This document shows, piece by piece, positions 26,370 through 35,406 of a DNA stretch of 64,000 nucleotides. The position numbers and the translations under genes are program-made. The number at the start of each line of letters is the position of its first letter. The first letter of the stretch is position 1. The notes under the pieces were generated by a model. It worked only from the letters and a program-made list of their open reading frames with translations. It did no database searches and was not told the DNA's origin. Origin of the DNA: Micromonospora echinospora (GTDB lineage Bacteria; Actinomycetota; Actinomycetes; Mycobacteriales; Micromonosporaceae); NCBI RefSeq assembly GCF_900091495.1, contig NZ_LT607413.1, forward strand, positions 6,401,001 to 6,465,000. The letters run 5' to 3'.

Positions 26370-27728
26370 TCAGCTGGTGAGCATGATGCCGGAGAGCAGG
26401 ACGCCCCGGGAGAGGTTGAGCACGCCCTCGCATCCCGGGAAGCCGGACCGGACGCAGGCGTTCGCCAGTTCCCGCCCGAACAGGTACGGCGCGATGCTGT
26501 AGGGCACCTCCTCGGTCACCGTCTCCCCGGTCTCGATGTGCACGAAGTCCATCGGGACCACGTCGGCGTGGGCGTACTCCTGGAGGATGTAGCCGCCCCG
26601 GTCGATGCCCCGACGCAGCGCCTCGCGCCAGGTGTCCGCGTCGGACTCCCGGCCGATGACCACGTCCACGCCGGCCGACCCGTCGGCGGGCTTGGAGACC
26701 AGGTCGTGCTGGCCGGCCACGGCCGTGTCGTACCCGTCGGCGGTGAGCAGTTCGGTGCGGGGCAGGTGCCGACGGACGATCGCCTGGTCGTTCGCGTCCA
26801 GACGGTCCAGGTCGGACCAGAGCCAGGCGAGCAGCTGCTTGTTGCCGAGCAGCCAGGCCGCGCCGGAGGTGAAGGCCGGCAGCCGACCGGAGAGCACCAG
26901 GGTCTCCAACGCGTCCAGGCCGGGGCCACGGGTGACCCGGTTGAGCACGAAGAGCCGGAACACCCCGTCGACCGGTCGGCCGGCGACCAGCGGGCCGCCG
27001 TCGTCGGCGACGCTGACCGAGGTGACCGCCTCGATCGGCATCACCAGGCCGAACCGCGCGGCCCGCTCGGTGACCGGGGCGAGCACGCGACGCATCAGGT
27101 CCGGATCGTCCAGACCCGGGTAGTCGGCCTCGAAGTCCAACAGCAGCGGCACCACCGCCCCCTCGGGCAACCCGAGCGTGGCGCGGATCGCCGCGAACCG
27201 GGTGTCCATCGCTGACGGGGCCGGCCCCATCGGGACCGCGTCGAGCAGGCCCCGCTCCCGGTAGACCCGGGTGAACCGGTCAAGGACCGTGTCGGCGTCC
27301 AGGACCCCGCCGATGCTGCTGTCGATGTTGAACTCGACGACCCGCGGCACCCCGTCGCTGAGCAGCACGTCGGGCCGGACGGCGGCGAGCAGGTGCGCGC
27401 CGAGCGGCTCGTCGGTGGGGAGCATCCGGGTGTCGACCGGGTCGACACCGAGCAGCCCGGCCAGCTCACCGGCGGTCCGGGCCCGCCGCTGGGCGGCGTC
27501 CAGGAGCAGCTGGGCCAGCCGGTCGACGACCGCGACCATCATCCGGTAGCTCTCCGCGGTCAGGACCGGCGGCCGGGCCATCCGCCACTGCTTGTTGTAC
27601 GTGGCCCGGCCGTGGAAGATCTCCGCCCAGTGCTCGGCGCCGGCGGCCACCATGCCGGCGCGGACGGACTCCGGCAGGTCGAACCACGCCTGCCCGGCGG
27701 CGGGCCAGTCGTACGTCGCGTCGATCAT
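26370..27728 (-). CDS. Circularly permuted ATP-grasp-like protein (putative ligase)
   Basis: A 452-residue protein similar to circularly permuted ATP-grasp and glutathionylspermidine-synthase-like ligases. The segment RVVEFNIDSSIGG near residue 140 corresponds to the family's E-x-N-x-D block. ATP-grasp-like elements follow in LLGNKQLLAWLWSD, DLVSKPADGSAG and GGYILQEYAHADVVPMDF. Such enzymes join a carboxylate to an amine through an acyl phosphate. It is the last gene of the HmaS operon, its ATG directly abutting the E1 beta stop. It could therefore amidate or peptidyl-couple an arylglycine or aroyl product. Assignment to a particular subfamily is tentative. Confidence 0.7.
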   Translation of the reverse strand: MIDATYDWPAAGQAWFDLPESVRAGMVAAGAEHWAEIFHGRATYNKQWRMARPPVLTAESYRMMVAVVDRLAQLLLDAAQRRARTAGELAGLLGVDPVDTRMLPTDEPLGAHLLAAVRPDVLLSDGVPRVVEFNIDSSIGGVLDADTVLDRFTRVYRERGLLDAVPMGPAPSAMDTRFAAIRATLGLPEGAVVPLLLDFEADYPGLDDPDLMRRVLAPVTERAARFGLVMPIEAVTSVSVADDGGPLVAGRPVDGVFRLFVLNRVTRGPGLDALETLVLSGRLPAFTSGAAWLLGNKQLLAWLWSDLDRLDANDQAIVRRHLPRTELLTADGYDTAVAGQHDLVSKPADGSAGVDVVIGRESDADTWREALRRGIDRGGYILQEYAHADVVPMDFVHIETGETVTEEVPYSIAPYLFGRELANACVRSGFPGCEGVLNLSRGVLLSGIMLTS

Positions 27729-28700
27729 TCAGCTGTCCTTCGTGACGTGGTGGATGGCGGCGGTGAGCTGTTCCCGGCTGGGCTGCACGGCCCGGTCCAG
27801 GGCCTGCGCGAACGGCAGCACCGCACCGTCCGGGCGGGTGACCCGGGCCGGGGGCGCGACCATCGGGACGCGTTCGGCCATGGTCGCGATGATCTCCCCG
27901 GCGATGCCGCAGGAGCGGTTCGAGTCGTCCACGACGACCAGCCGGCCGGTCCGGGCCACGGACGCGGCCAACCCGTCCCAGTCGAACGGGTAGAGGGTGC
28001 GCGGGTCGAAGACCTCCACCGACACCTGGCCGGCGAGGTCCTCGGCGACGGCGAGCGCGTCGTGCAGCAGGTGACCGACGGCGACCACGGTGACGTCGGT
28101 GCCGGGACGGCGTACCGTGCCGACGCCGAGCGGCACCGGGGCGAGGGCGGCGAAGTCCACGTCGTCGCGGACGCCGAGCGCCCCGGCCGGGGCGAAGACC
28201 ACCACCGGGTCGTCGTACCGGATCGCCGAGACCAGCAGCCCGTACGCGTCGGCCGGGGTGGCCGGGACGACGGTGGTGATCCCGACGTGCGCAAAGAGGC
28301 TGTACGGGTGGTCGGAGTGCTGCCCGGCCCAGCCGGTCCGGGACCCGGAGCCGGGCACCAGGTAGGTGACCGGGGCGGCGCACTGCCCGCCGGTCATCAG
28401 CGGAAACTTGTGCGCGTGGTTGACGATCTGCTCGAAGACGAGGAACAGCAGGGACGGGATCTGGAACTCGATCACCGGCCGCATCCCGGCCAGGGCCGCC
28501 CCGGTGGCGAAGCTGGTGAACGCCTGCTCCGACAGCGGGGTGTCGAGCACCCGGTCCGGGCCGAACCGTTTGAGCAGTCCGGCGGTGACGTTCGACGCGC
28601 CGACCCGGATGTCCTCGCCGAGCAGGAACACACCCTCGTCGCGGGCCAGTTCGTCGCCGAGCGCCCGGTTGAGCGCCTTGAGGTACGACAGCCGTGGCAT
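27729..28700 (-). CDS. 2-oxoacid dehydrogenase E1 beta subunit (biosynthetic-region copy)
   Basis: A 323-residue E1 beta (transketolase pyrimidine domain plus C-terminal domain). Motifs: LSYLKALNRALGDELARDEG, FLLGEDIR, TPLSEQAFTSFATGAALAG, and the C-terminal VVVDDSNRSCGIAGEI. Its ATG overlaps the E1 alpha stop (TGATG), so the pair is coupled. No E2 or E3 gene is in the window. In pristinamycin phenylglycine synthesis, an E1-like pair (PglB/PglC) makes an aryl-acetyl-CoA from an aryl pyruvate. Here, beside HmaS and Hmo, 4-hydroxybenzoylformate is the obvious candidate substrate. This is inference. Confidence 0.92.
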   Translation of the reverse strand: MPRLSYLKALNRALGDELARDEGVFLLGEDIRVGASNVTAGLLKRFGPDRVLDTPLSEQAFTSFATGAALAGMRPVIEFQIPSLLFLVFEQIVNHAHKFPLMTGGQCAAPVTYLVPGSGSRTGWAGQHSDHPYSLFAHVGITTVVPATPADAYGLLVSAIRYDDPVVVFAPAGALGVRDDVDFAALAPVPLGVGTVRRPGTDVTVVAVGHLLHDALAVAEDLAGQVSVEVFDPRTLYPFDWDGLAASVARTGRLVVVDDSNRSCGIAGEIIATMAERVPMVAPPARVTRPDGAVLPFAQALDRAVQPSREQLTAAIHHVTKDS

Positions 28701-29671
28701 CAGTGGCTCCCCGCCCGGGCGACCAGCCCGCTCGCGTACAGGTGATCGAGGGCCCCGGCCGGGTCGGGTTCCGGGCCGGCGAGGGCGAACTCCACCGCCC
28801 CGGCCAGCAGCGCCTCGACTTCGGCGTCGACCCGGTCCCGCACGTCGGCGGCGAGCCGGTCGCCCTGGATGGCGACCGGGTCACGGGAGCGGCCCCGGGC
28901 CACCTCGTCCGCGTCGCGGTAGTCGAGGCGTACCGCGTGTTCGAAGGTGTGGTGGGCGTCGAACCGGTAGGTGCGGGCCTCGACCAGCTCCGGGCCTCCG
29001 CCGGCGCGGGCCCGGGCCACGGCGGCGGCGGTGACGTCGCGGACCGCCTCCGGGTCCTGGCCGTCCACCACGGACGCCCGGATGCCGAACGCCTCGGCGC
29101 GGCCGGTGATGGTGCCGGCCACCGCGCCGTCGACCGGCATGGTGGTGGCGTAGCCGTTGTTCTCGCAGACGAACAGCACCGGCACCCGCCAGAGGGCGGC
29201 CAGGTTGAACGCCTCCAGCAGCATGCCCTCGTTGACCGCGCCGTCGCCGAAGAAGCTCACCCCGACCTGGTCGCCGCCGCGTCGGCGCAGCGCCCAGACC
29301 GCGCCGGTGACGATCGCCCCGGACGCGCCGACGATGGCGTTGGCCCCGTAGACGCCGACGCCGAAGTCGGCGGCGTGCATCGAGCCGCCCCGGCCCCGGT
29401 TGAGGCCGTTCTCCCGGCCACACAGCTCGGCGAGCATCCGGGCCGGGTCGGCGCCCTTGGCGAGGACGTGCCCGTGCCCGCGGTGGGTGCCGGCGACGAT
29501 GTCGTCCGCCCGGAGGGCGCCGCAGACACCGGCCGCGACGCCCTCCTGCCCGAGGTACGGATGGATGCCGCCGACGATCGCGCCGGAGCGGACGAGGTCG
29601 ATCGCCCGCTCCTCGAAGCGTCGGATCAGCCGTACGGTCCGGTAGAGCCGGACCGCCTCGGGCTCGGCCAC
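28700..29671 (-). CDS. 2-oxoacid dehydrogenase E1 alpha subunit (biosynthetic-region copy)
   Basis: A 323-residue E1 alpha. The ThDP motif is intact: FFGDGAVNEGML followed ~25 residues later by CENNGYATTM. Other family signatures are HPYLGQEGVA, GTHRGHGHVLAKG and GRGGSMHAADF, which resemble acetoin/pyruvate-type E1 alpha more than the branched-chain copy at the left edge. GTG 29671 is chosen because it shares a base with the DUF3050 stop (TAGTG) and begins the conserved AEPEAVRLYRTVRLIRRFEE. It is the fourth gene of the HmaS operon. Confidence 0.92.
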   Translation of the reverse strand: MAEPEAVRLYRTVRLIRRFEERAIDLVRSGAIVGGIHPYLGQEGVAAGVCGALRADDIVAGTHRGHGHVLAKGADPARMLAELCGRENGLNRGRGGSMHAADFGVGVYGANAIVGASGAIVTGAVWALRRRGGDQVGVSFFGDGAVNEGMLLEAFNLAALWRVPVLFVCENNGYATTMPVDGAVAGTITGRAEAFGIRASVVDGQDPEAVRDVTAAAVARARAGGGPELVEARTYRFDAHHTFEHAVRLDYRDADEVARGRSRDPVAIQGDRLAADVRDRVDAEVEALLAGAVEFALAGPEPDPAGALDHLYASGLVARAGSH

Positions 29672-30465
29672 TATCCGCGCCCCTCCTTGACGGCGGCGAG
29701 GATGTCGTCCCAGAGCCGGGCCCGGGCGGCGAGCGCGGTGTTGACCGTGTCGGCGCACTCCTGCCACTTGGCGTCGTCGTCGCCGCACAGGTCGGCGAGC
29801 ATCTGCATGGCCATCGGGGTGTGCTGCTCCCCGTCGACCTCGATGTGCCGCTCCAGGTAGTCGACGAACTTGTTGAGCTTCTGGCTGCGCTCGTTGACCG
29901 CGACGACCTGGGTGAACATCTCCGGGATCAGGTCCTCCCGGCCGAACGCGAAGGCCGCCGCCTGGCAGTGCACCGGGGTGTTCTCGATGATGTTCCAGGT
30001 GGTGCCGGCGAAGGCCGCCGACGGGGCGGGCACGCCCGCCTCGACCAGCGCCTCGGTCACGCCGCGTCCGGCGCGCAGCAGGTCGACCAGGTTGTCGACG
30101 GCGGTGGTGTCCGCGCCGGCCTCGGCCATGCCCTGCACGTACAGCTCGAAGTGGCTGATGTAGCCGTCGCCGAGTTCGTCGCTCTCCTCCACCATCACGA
30201 TGTCGTTGATCAGGCGGCGGCTGCCGGTCGGCCCGGTGGGGATCCACGGGACCGTGACGCAGGTGAGCTGCCGCTGGAGCGACTTCAGCAGGGACATGAA
30301 GTCCCAGACGGCGAAGACGTGGTGCTCCATGAAGGTCACCAGCGCGGCATGGGTGTCCAGGTTGGCGTAGAGCGGGTGCTGGACCACCACGTCCCGGCGG
30401 GCGGTGACCGCCTGCTCCAGCCGTTCGATCCCCGGGTGGGTCTTGCCCCAGTCGTACCGTGACAT
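29671..30465 (-). CDS. DUF3050 haem-oxygenase-like (possible di-iron) protein
   Basis: A 264-residue all-helical protein of the DUF3050 family, which has the haem-oxygenase/TenA-like fold. Candidate metal ligands are EHH at residues 47-49 with Asp 55, the [17 protein letters not shown] stretch, the [12 protein letters not shown] helix, and [13 protein letters not shown] near the C-terminus. The E/H/D...H spacing recalls haem-oxygenase-like di-iron oxidases (UndA, SznF, BesC type). No biochemical role is established for DUF3050 that I know of. It sits between the 2OG dioxygenase (2-base gap) and E1 alpha (1-base overlap), so it is firmly part of the HmaS operon and probably acts on an aromatic amino or oxo acid. 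Confidence 0.8.
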   Translation of the reverse strand: MSRYDWGKTHPGIERLEQAVTARRDVVVQHPLYANLDTHAALVTFMEHHVFAVWDFMSLLKSLQRQLTCVTVPWIPTGPTGSRRLINDIVMVEESDELGDGYISHFELYVQGMAEAGADTTAVDNLVDLLRAGRGVTEALVEAGVPAPSAAFAGTTWNIIENTPVHCQAAAFAFGREDLIPEMFTQVVAVNERSQKLNKFVDYLERHIEVDGEQHTPMAMQMLADLCGDDDAKWQECADTVNTALAARARLWDDILAAVKEGRG

Positions 30466-30467
30466 TG

Positions 30468-31403
30468 TCAGCCTCCTTGCCGGGCGCCAGCGCGCCAGAT
30501 GACCGGACAGAATTCGGGGTCGGCGTAGTCCGGTCGCCCGTCGGCGGTGCGGCGGACCAGCACGTCGTGGTTGTACGCGGCGAGCGTGCCGTCGGAGAGC
30601 GGATACTCCCGCCAGCCGTTGTCGCCGTCCTGCAGGTGCAGCGAGACGGCCCGACGCGGGCGTCCGCTGACGTTCGCGCCGCTGCCGTGGTAGGTGCGGC
30701 AGTGGTGGAAGCTCACGTGCCCCTTGGGGATCACCATCGGGATCTTGCGGATCTCCGCGCCGTTGTGGGCCGCGTTCTCGGCCAGCATCACCTCGAGCTG
30801 ACTGCGGTCGCGGTCGGCGAAGTGGCGCACCACGGTGTCGTCGGCGCCGATCTCCCGCCAGCGGTGCGAGCCGTCGACCATGGTGATGGTGCCCATCTCC
30901 TCACCGCAGTCGTGGAACGGGATGAACGCGGTGAGCATGTTCTCCGACGACGAGGACGCCCAGTAGTGCTTGTCGAAGTGCCAGGGCACGATGTTGCTCG
31001 GCTCGCCGGAGATCGGCGGCTTGTAGATCAGCGTGGACTGGAACACCCGGATCTCGTCGGCCCGGGCGAGCCGGGCGGCGACCGCGCCGAGCAGCGGCTT
31101 GCGCAGGATCCGGCTGAGCGCGTCGTGTTCGTGGTGGACGTAGTCGTTGTGCCGCTGCACGTCGCCCCGGTCCGGCTCCCAGTAGGCGAGCTTCGGCGGG
31201 CGCACCGGCAGCCGCCGGTCCCGCTCGCCGGCGTAGTAGCGGTCGGACGCGGCGACGAGTTCGTCGACCTCGGCGTCGGTGAAGAGCTTCTTCGACAGGT
31301 ACCAGCCGTGTTCGGCGTAGAAGGCGACGTCGTCGTCCGAGGGGAGCAGTGCCTCCTCCTCGGCGGTCAACGCCGGGGTGATGTCGGTCGTGGTCGTGGT
31401 CAT
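30468..31403 (-). CDS. Phytanoyl-CoA dioxygenase-family Fe(II)/2-oxoglutarate oxygenase
   Basis: A 311-residue PhyH-type non-haem iron oxygenase. The first ligands H-x-D are in [11 protein letters not shown]. The distal His is in [16 protein letters not shown], followed by the 2-oxoglutarate-binding Arg region [15 protein letters not shown]. Proteins of this type hydroxylate, desaturate or halogenate small molecules or carrier-bound acyl groups; with Asp present, hydroxylation is more likely than halogenation. Its ATG overlaps the HmaS stop (ATGA), so it is coupled to 4-hydroxymandelate synthesis. Confidence 0.88.
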   Translation of the reverse strand: MTTTTTDITPALTAEEEALLPSDDDVAFYAEHGWYLSKKLFTDAEVDELVAASDRYYAGERDRRLPVRPPKLAYWEPDRGDVQRHNDYVHHEHDALSRILRKPLLGAVAARLARADEIRVFQSTLIYKPPISGEPSNIVPWHFDKHYWASSSSENMLTAFIPFHDCGEEMGTITMVDGSHRWREIGADDTVVRHFADRDRSQLEVMLAENAAHNGAEIRKIPMVIPKGHVSFHHCRTYHGSGANVSGRPRRAVSLHLQDGDNGWREYPLSDGTLAAYNHDVLVRRTADGRPDYADPEFCPVIWRAGARQGG

Positions 31404-32491
31404 GCCCCCACCTCCTGGGGAGCCGCCGCGGTGGCGGCCAGCTCCCGTTCCTTTGCCTCGTAGAGCGCCTTGATGTTGCCGCTGCCGAAGGTGAGCGCCC
31501 CCCGGCGCTCGATCAGCTCCAGGAAGAGCGTCCGGCGGACGTGCATCGACTCGGTAAAGATCTGCATCAGCTGGCCGGCGTGGTCCCGGTCGACCAGCAC
31601 CCCCAGGTCCCGCAGCCGGTCGATCGGGGCCTGGAGCCGGCCCACCCGCTCCTCCAGGGCGTCGTAGTAGCTGCCCGGGGTGCCGGCGAAGCGGACGCCC
31701 CGGGCGGACAGCTCCTCGACGGCGGCGATGATGTCGTCGGTGCGCAGCCCGAGGTGCTGCACCCCGGCCCCGGCGTGCTGGGTGAGGAAGGTGTCGATCT
31801 GCCCCGGGCGGCGGGTCACGTCCGGCTCGATGATCACCAGGGTGACCTGTCCCGACGGGCTCTGCACCACGCGGGAGTGCATGCCCTGGCCGGCCACCTC
31901 GATGTACTCCTCGAAGATCTCGGCGAAGCCGAAGACGTCCCGGTAGCGCCGGATGGTGTCGTCGAGTTGGCCGGGCGGCACGCAGATCGCCAGGTGGTCG
32001 ATGTCGGTGAGCGGCCCGCCGTCCACGCCGGCCGGGACGGGCAGCATCTCGACCGCGCCGGGCAGGAACTCGCTCCGGTCGCCGTCGCGCTGCACCAGCC
32101 GGTGCCGCACGTCGCCGAAGCCGCCGACCTCGGCGACGACCACCGTGGCGTCCGCGCCGGTGAAGGTGCGCGGCGCGCTCACCCCGGTCGCGCCCCGGGC
32201 CAGCAGCTCGGCGTACGACCCGGCGGCGTCGTCGACCTCCAGCGCCACCACGGCGATGCCGTCACCGTGCCGCTGCACGTACGTGGCGGCGGGGTGCTCG
32301 GCGGTCAGCCCGGAGGTGAGCACCATCCGGACGTCGGCCTGGCGCAGCAGCAGCGACCGCTGGCCGGTCAGCCCGGTCTCCGGACCGCCCTGGCCGCAGA
32401 GGTGGAAGCCGACCGCCGTGCCGAAGTAGAAAGCCGCCTGTCGGGCATCCCCCACGAACATCTCGATGTGGTCAATTCCACGGATCTCCAT
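31400..32491 (-). CDS. hmaS: 4-hydroxymandelate synthase
   Basis: A 363-residue VOC-fold dioxygenase of the HPPD/HmaS family. The three iron ligands are His in DIDHLAICVP, His in AGVQHLGLRTDD, and Glu in TLFLELIERRG. The N-terminal VOC repeat starts IRGIDHIEMFVGDARQAA. HmaS turns 4-hydroxyphenylpyruvate into 4-hydroxymandelate; HPPD makes homogentisate from the same substrate. HmaS is favoured because Hmo and HpgT, the next two pathway enzymes, are encoded at 16.6-19.1 kb and no homogentisate catabolism genes are present. It is the first gene of a six-gene leftward operon; the 66 bases before it must hold its promoter unless it is co-transcribed with the KS gene. Confidence 0.88.
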   Translation of the reverse strand: MEIRGIDHIEMFVGDARQAAFYFGTAVGFHLCGQGGPETGLTGQRSLLLRQADVRMVLTSGLTAEHPAATYVQRHGDGIAVVALEVDDAAGSYAELLARGATGVSAPRTFTGADATVVVAEVGGFGDVRHRLVQRDGDRSEFLPGAVEMLPVPAGVDGGPLTDIDHLAICVPPGQLDDTIRRYRDVFGFAEIFEEYIEVAGQGMHSRVVQSPSGQVTLVIIEPDVTRRPGQIDTFLTQHAGAGVQHLGLRTDDIIAAVEELSARGVRFAGTPGSYYDALEERVGRLQAPIDRLRDLGVLVDRDHAGQLMQIFTESMHVRRTLFLELIERRGALTFGSGNIKALYEAKERELAATAAAPQEVGA

Positions 32492-32557
32492 TGCTCAACC
32501 TCTCCACAGATCCCCCGTGAGGTTCGGACCGGGCTCCTCGCCCGGGTGCTGCGTCGA

Positions 32558-33793
32558 TCACCTCCCCGGCCCCGCCCGGCCGACCAGCAGGCTGACGTTC
32601 TGCCCGCCGAAGCCGAAGGAGTTGGACAGCGCGTACTCCGGCGCGGCCACCCGGGCCTCGGCGCGGACGTGGTCCGCCGGGCAGTCCGGGTCCGGGTCGT
32701 CCAGGTGGTACGTCGGTGGCAGCAGCCCCCGCCCGAGCGCCAGGGCGGTCACCGCCGCCTCCAGCGCCCCGGAGGCGCCGAGCAGGTGCCCGGTGAGCCC
32801 CTTGGTGGAGCTGACCGGCACCGCGCCGGTGCCGAAGACCGTGGTCAGCGCGGTGGTCTCGGCGACGTCGCCGAGCTTCGTGCCGGTGCCGTGGGCGTTG
32901 ACGTAGCCGACGGCCGTCGCGTCGACGCCGCCGCTGGCCAGGGCGCGGCGCATGCTCTCCGCCGCGCCGGCGCCGTCGGGGCGGGGCGCGGTCGGATGGT
33001 GGGCGTCGGTGGTGACGCCGTACCCGGCGAGCGTGGCGTAGCCGGTCACTCCCCGGGCGGCGGCGTGGTCGGCGCGTTCCAGCACCAGCAGCGCGGCCCC
33101 CTCGGCGAGGACGAACCCGTTGCGCCGCCGGTCGAAGGGGCGGCTCGCCTCGGTCGGGTCGGCCCAGCCCCGGGCCAGGGCACGGGCGTTGCCGAAGGTG
33201 TCGGCGAAGGTCGGGAAGAGCGGCGCCTCGCTTGCCCCGGCGAGCACCACGTCGGCCTCGCCGGAGCGGATCAGCCGGACCCCGTCGGCGACGGCCTGCG
33301 CGCCGGACGCGCAGGCGGTGCCGACCGACGAGGCGTAGCCGCGGATGCCGTGGGCGATGGCGATCCGGGCCGCCGGCATGTTCGGCAGGATGCCGGTGAG
33401 CAGGTACGGGCTCACCGCCGCCCGGCCCCGTGCGGCCCGCGCGACGGCCTGCGTCTCCAGGGTGGCCAGGCCGCCGACCCCGCCGACGATCACCCCGATC
33501 CGGCCCGGGTCGACGTCCCGGCCGACCTCGATGCCGGCGTCGGCGAGCGCCTCGGCGGCGGTGAGCAGCGCCAGCACCACGGTCCGGTCCAGCACCCGGG
33601 TCTCCGGGCCGGAGGCGACCGTACGCGGGTCGACCTCCGGCAGGAACCCGCCGACCTCCACCGACGCCTCGGCGGGGTGTCCCGCCGGGGGCCGGCCCAG
33701 CCCGGAGCGCCCGGTGGTCAGCGCGTCGAAGGTCTCGGCGACGCCCCGCCCGGCGGGGGTGAACAGCCCCATCCCGGTGATCAGCACGGTCAT
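32558..33793 (-). CDS. Beta-ketoacyl-ACP synthase (FabF/KAS II type)
   Basis: A 411-residue condensing enzyme with a complete Cys-His-His set: Cys in SVGTACASGAQ, His in YVNAHGTGTKLGD, Lys/His in SSTKGLTGHLLGASG. The C-terminal NSFGFGGQNVSLLVG motif is typical of FabF. It extends an acyl-ACP with malonyl-ACP. It is ATGA-coupled to the AMP ligase upstream, in a module with two more KS-like proteins and two ACPs, an arrangement reminiscent of aryl polyene and ladderane loci rather than of primary fatty acid synthesis. It is thus the likely catalytic KS of that module. Confidence 0.9.
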   Translation of the reverse strand: MTVLITGMGLFTPAGRGVAETFDALTTGRSGLGRPPAGHPAEASVEVGGFLPEVDPRTVASGPETRVLDRTVVLALLTAAEALADAGIEVGRDVDPGRIGVIVGGVGGLATLETQAVARAARGRAAVSPYLLTGILPNMPAARIAIAHGIRGYASSVGTACASGAQAVADGVRLIRSGEADVVLAGASEAPLFPTFADTFGNARALARGWADPTEASRPFDRRRNGFVLAEGAALLVLERADHAAARGVTGYATLAGYGVTTDAHHPTAPRPDGAGAAESMRRALASGGVDATAVGYVNAHGTGTKLGDVAETTALTTVFGTGAVPVSSTKGLTGHLLGASGALEAAVTALALGRGLLPPTYHLDDPDPDCPADHVRAEARVAAPEYALSNSFGFGGQNVSLLVGRAGPGR

Positions 33794-35406
33794 GACGGCG
33801 TCTCCGTCAGGTACCGCTCGCGCAGCACCACCTTGCGGACCTTGCCGGTGACGGTGACCGGGATGTCCTCGGCGCCCACCGGCACCACCCGGCGCAGGGT
33901 GGGCCCGACCTCCGGGCCGAGCGCGGCGCGCACCGCCTCGGTGCGGTCGAGGGCCGGGTCCGCCCCGGCGGCCAGTTCCAGCAGCACGTCGGTGACCACA
34001 CCGGCCGGCTCGCGGACGATGACCGCGGTGCAGTCGACCACGTCGGGGCAGGCGGCGAGGATCCGTTCCTCGCTGAGCGCGGTGAAGAACCGCCGGCCGT
34101 CGCCGGCGTCGACCGAGTCGACCGCCCGGTCCAGGTGGTAGTAGCGGCCCTCGTCGTCGGCGTACACCAGGTCGCCGGTGAGGTACCAGCCACGCAGCCG
34201 GGACCGGTAGGTGGTCACCGAGTCGTTCCAGTAGCCCCGGAACAGCGACGGCGAGTCGATGCCGAGCCAGCCGACCTGGCCGGGCGGGAGCGGGTTGCCC
34301 TCGGTGTCCAGCACCGCGACCTTGGCGAACTGGTAGGGGCGGCCGACGCAGCGGCCGTACCGGTCGGTGTCGCTGTGGTGGGTGATGTGGAACATCGAGT
34401 GTCCCATCTCGCTGGAGCCGAGCCCGTCGATGAAGACCGAGCCGGGGATCCGGCGCACGCCCTCGCGGGTGACGGTGTCCCGGGAGCCCACCGCGACCAG
34501 TTTGCGCACGTGCGGCTCGTGCGAGCAGTCGCCGGTGTTGAACCAGAGCCGCACCGAGTCCAGGTCGTACCCGGACAGGTCGAAGCGGGCCAGCTCCGCC
34601 CAGGTGACCGAGAAGCCGAACACGCCGTCGGGCCGCCAGCGCTGGACGGCGTCGAGCACCCGTTCGCCGTTCTGGTCGGAGAGCAGGAACATCTCCGCGC
34701 GGTTGCCGAGGGCCTGGTTGACCATCAGCACGGTGGCGGTGTGCGGGGCGGGCAGCGCGTTGAGGATCCGGCTGGTGCCCTGCGCCTGCGGCATGGTGAG
34801 CAGGTGCCGGGTGGCGGCGAAGAGGCTGGCGTGCGAGTGCAGCACGGCCTTGGGGATGCCGGTGGTGCCGGAGGTGTGGGTGATGACGACCGGGTCGTCC
34901 GGGTGGTGCCGGTACGGCGTGCCGACGGCGTCCGGGTCGCCGGCGCCGGCCTCGGCGGGCTCGCCGAGCAGCGGCGTGCCCAGGTCGTGCCCGGCGAGCA
35001 GGGCGGTGTGTTCGGCGTCGGCGAGCACCCCGGCGGCCCGCAGTCGGCGGATGTACTCCGCGGCGATCTCCGGGCGCAGTTTGCCGTTCATCAGCGCCGG
35101 GATCGCGCCGATGCGGGTCAGCGCGAGGTAGCTGAGCACCATGTCGGCGGCGGTGCCGGCCCAGACCGCGATCGGGTCGCGGGGGCCGACGCCGTGGGCG
35201 CGCAGCCAGGCCGCGCGGGCGTCGACCATCCGGTCGAGCTGGCCCAGCGTCAGTGGGTGTTCGCCCGGGTGGCCGTCGACCGGCGTGTCGAAGGTGAGGC
35301 CCGGCCCGTCCGGGTCGGCGCCGTGGGCCAGCACCCGGGCCAGCACGTTGCCGGCACCGATCAGCTCGTCGGCGGCGAGCCGTCCGCGAAGTCCCCTGGA
35401 ACGCAT
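33790..35406 (-). CDS. AMP-dependent acyl/aryl-acid ligase
   Basis: A 538-residue ANL-superfamily enzyme. The P-loop is VITHTSGTTGIPKAVLHSH; the A5-like region is FIDGLGSSEMGHSMFH; later motifs are GWYLTGDLVYADDEG and YYHLDRAVDSVD. The C-terminal catalytic Lys is in PVTVTGKVRKVVLRE. It probably activates an aromatic or fatty acid starter and loads it on one of the two small ACPs encoded just upstream. The ATG (AGGAG eight bases upstream) lies inside the end of the chain-length-factor-like gene, and the stop overlaps the KS start, so translation is coupled at both ends. Confidence 0.85.
   Translation of the reverse strand: MRSRGLRGRLAADELIGAGNVLARVLAHGADPDGPGLTFDTPVDGHPGEHPLTLGQLDRMVDARAAWLRAHGVGPRDPIAVWAGTAADMVLSYLALTRIGAIPALMNGKLRPEIAAEYIRRLRAAGVLADAEHTALLAGHDLGTPLLGEPAEAGAGDPDAVGTPYRHHPDDPVVITHTSGTTGIPKAVLHSHASLFAATRHLLTMPQAQGTSRILNALPAPHTATVLMVNQALGNRAEMFLLSDQNGERVLDAVQRWRPDGVFGFSVTWAELARFDLSGYDLDSVRLWFNTGDCSHEPHVRKLVAVGSRDTVTREGVRRIPGSVFIDGLGSSEMGHSMFHITHHSDTDRYGRCVGRPYQFAKVAVLDTEGNPLPPGQVGWLGIDSPSLFRGYWNDSVTTYRSRLRGWYLTGDLVYADDEGRYYHLDRAVDSVDAGDGRRFFTALSEERILAACPDVVDCTAVIVREPAGVVTDVLLELAAGADPALDRTEAVRAALGPEVGPTLRRVVPVGAEDIPVTVTGKVRKVVLRERYLTETPS

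Noticed and set aside
29671..30247. Longer E1 alpha frame extending upstream to 30247
   Set aside because: The extension is Arg-rich antisense-like sequence lying over the DUF3050 gene; conserved E1 alpha sequence starts right after GTG 29671.
16597..32491. Hpg pathway as precursor supply for the NRPS at 2.6-9.2 kb
   Set aside because: Neither adenylation pocket resembles the usual Hpg code, and core genes separate the two loci.
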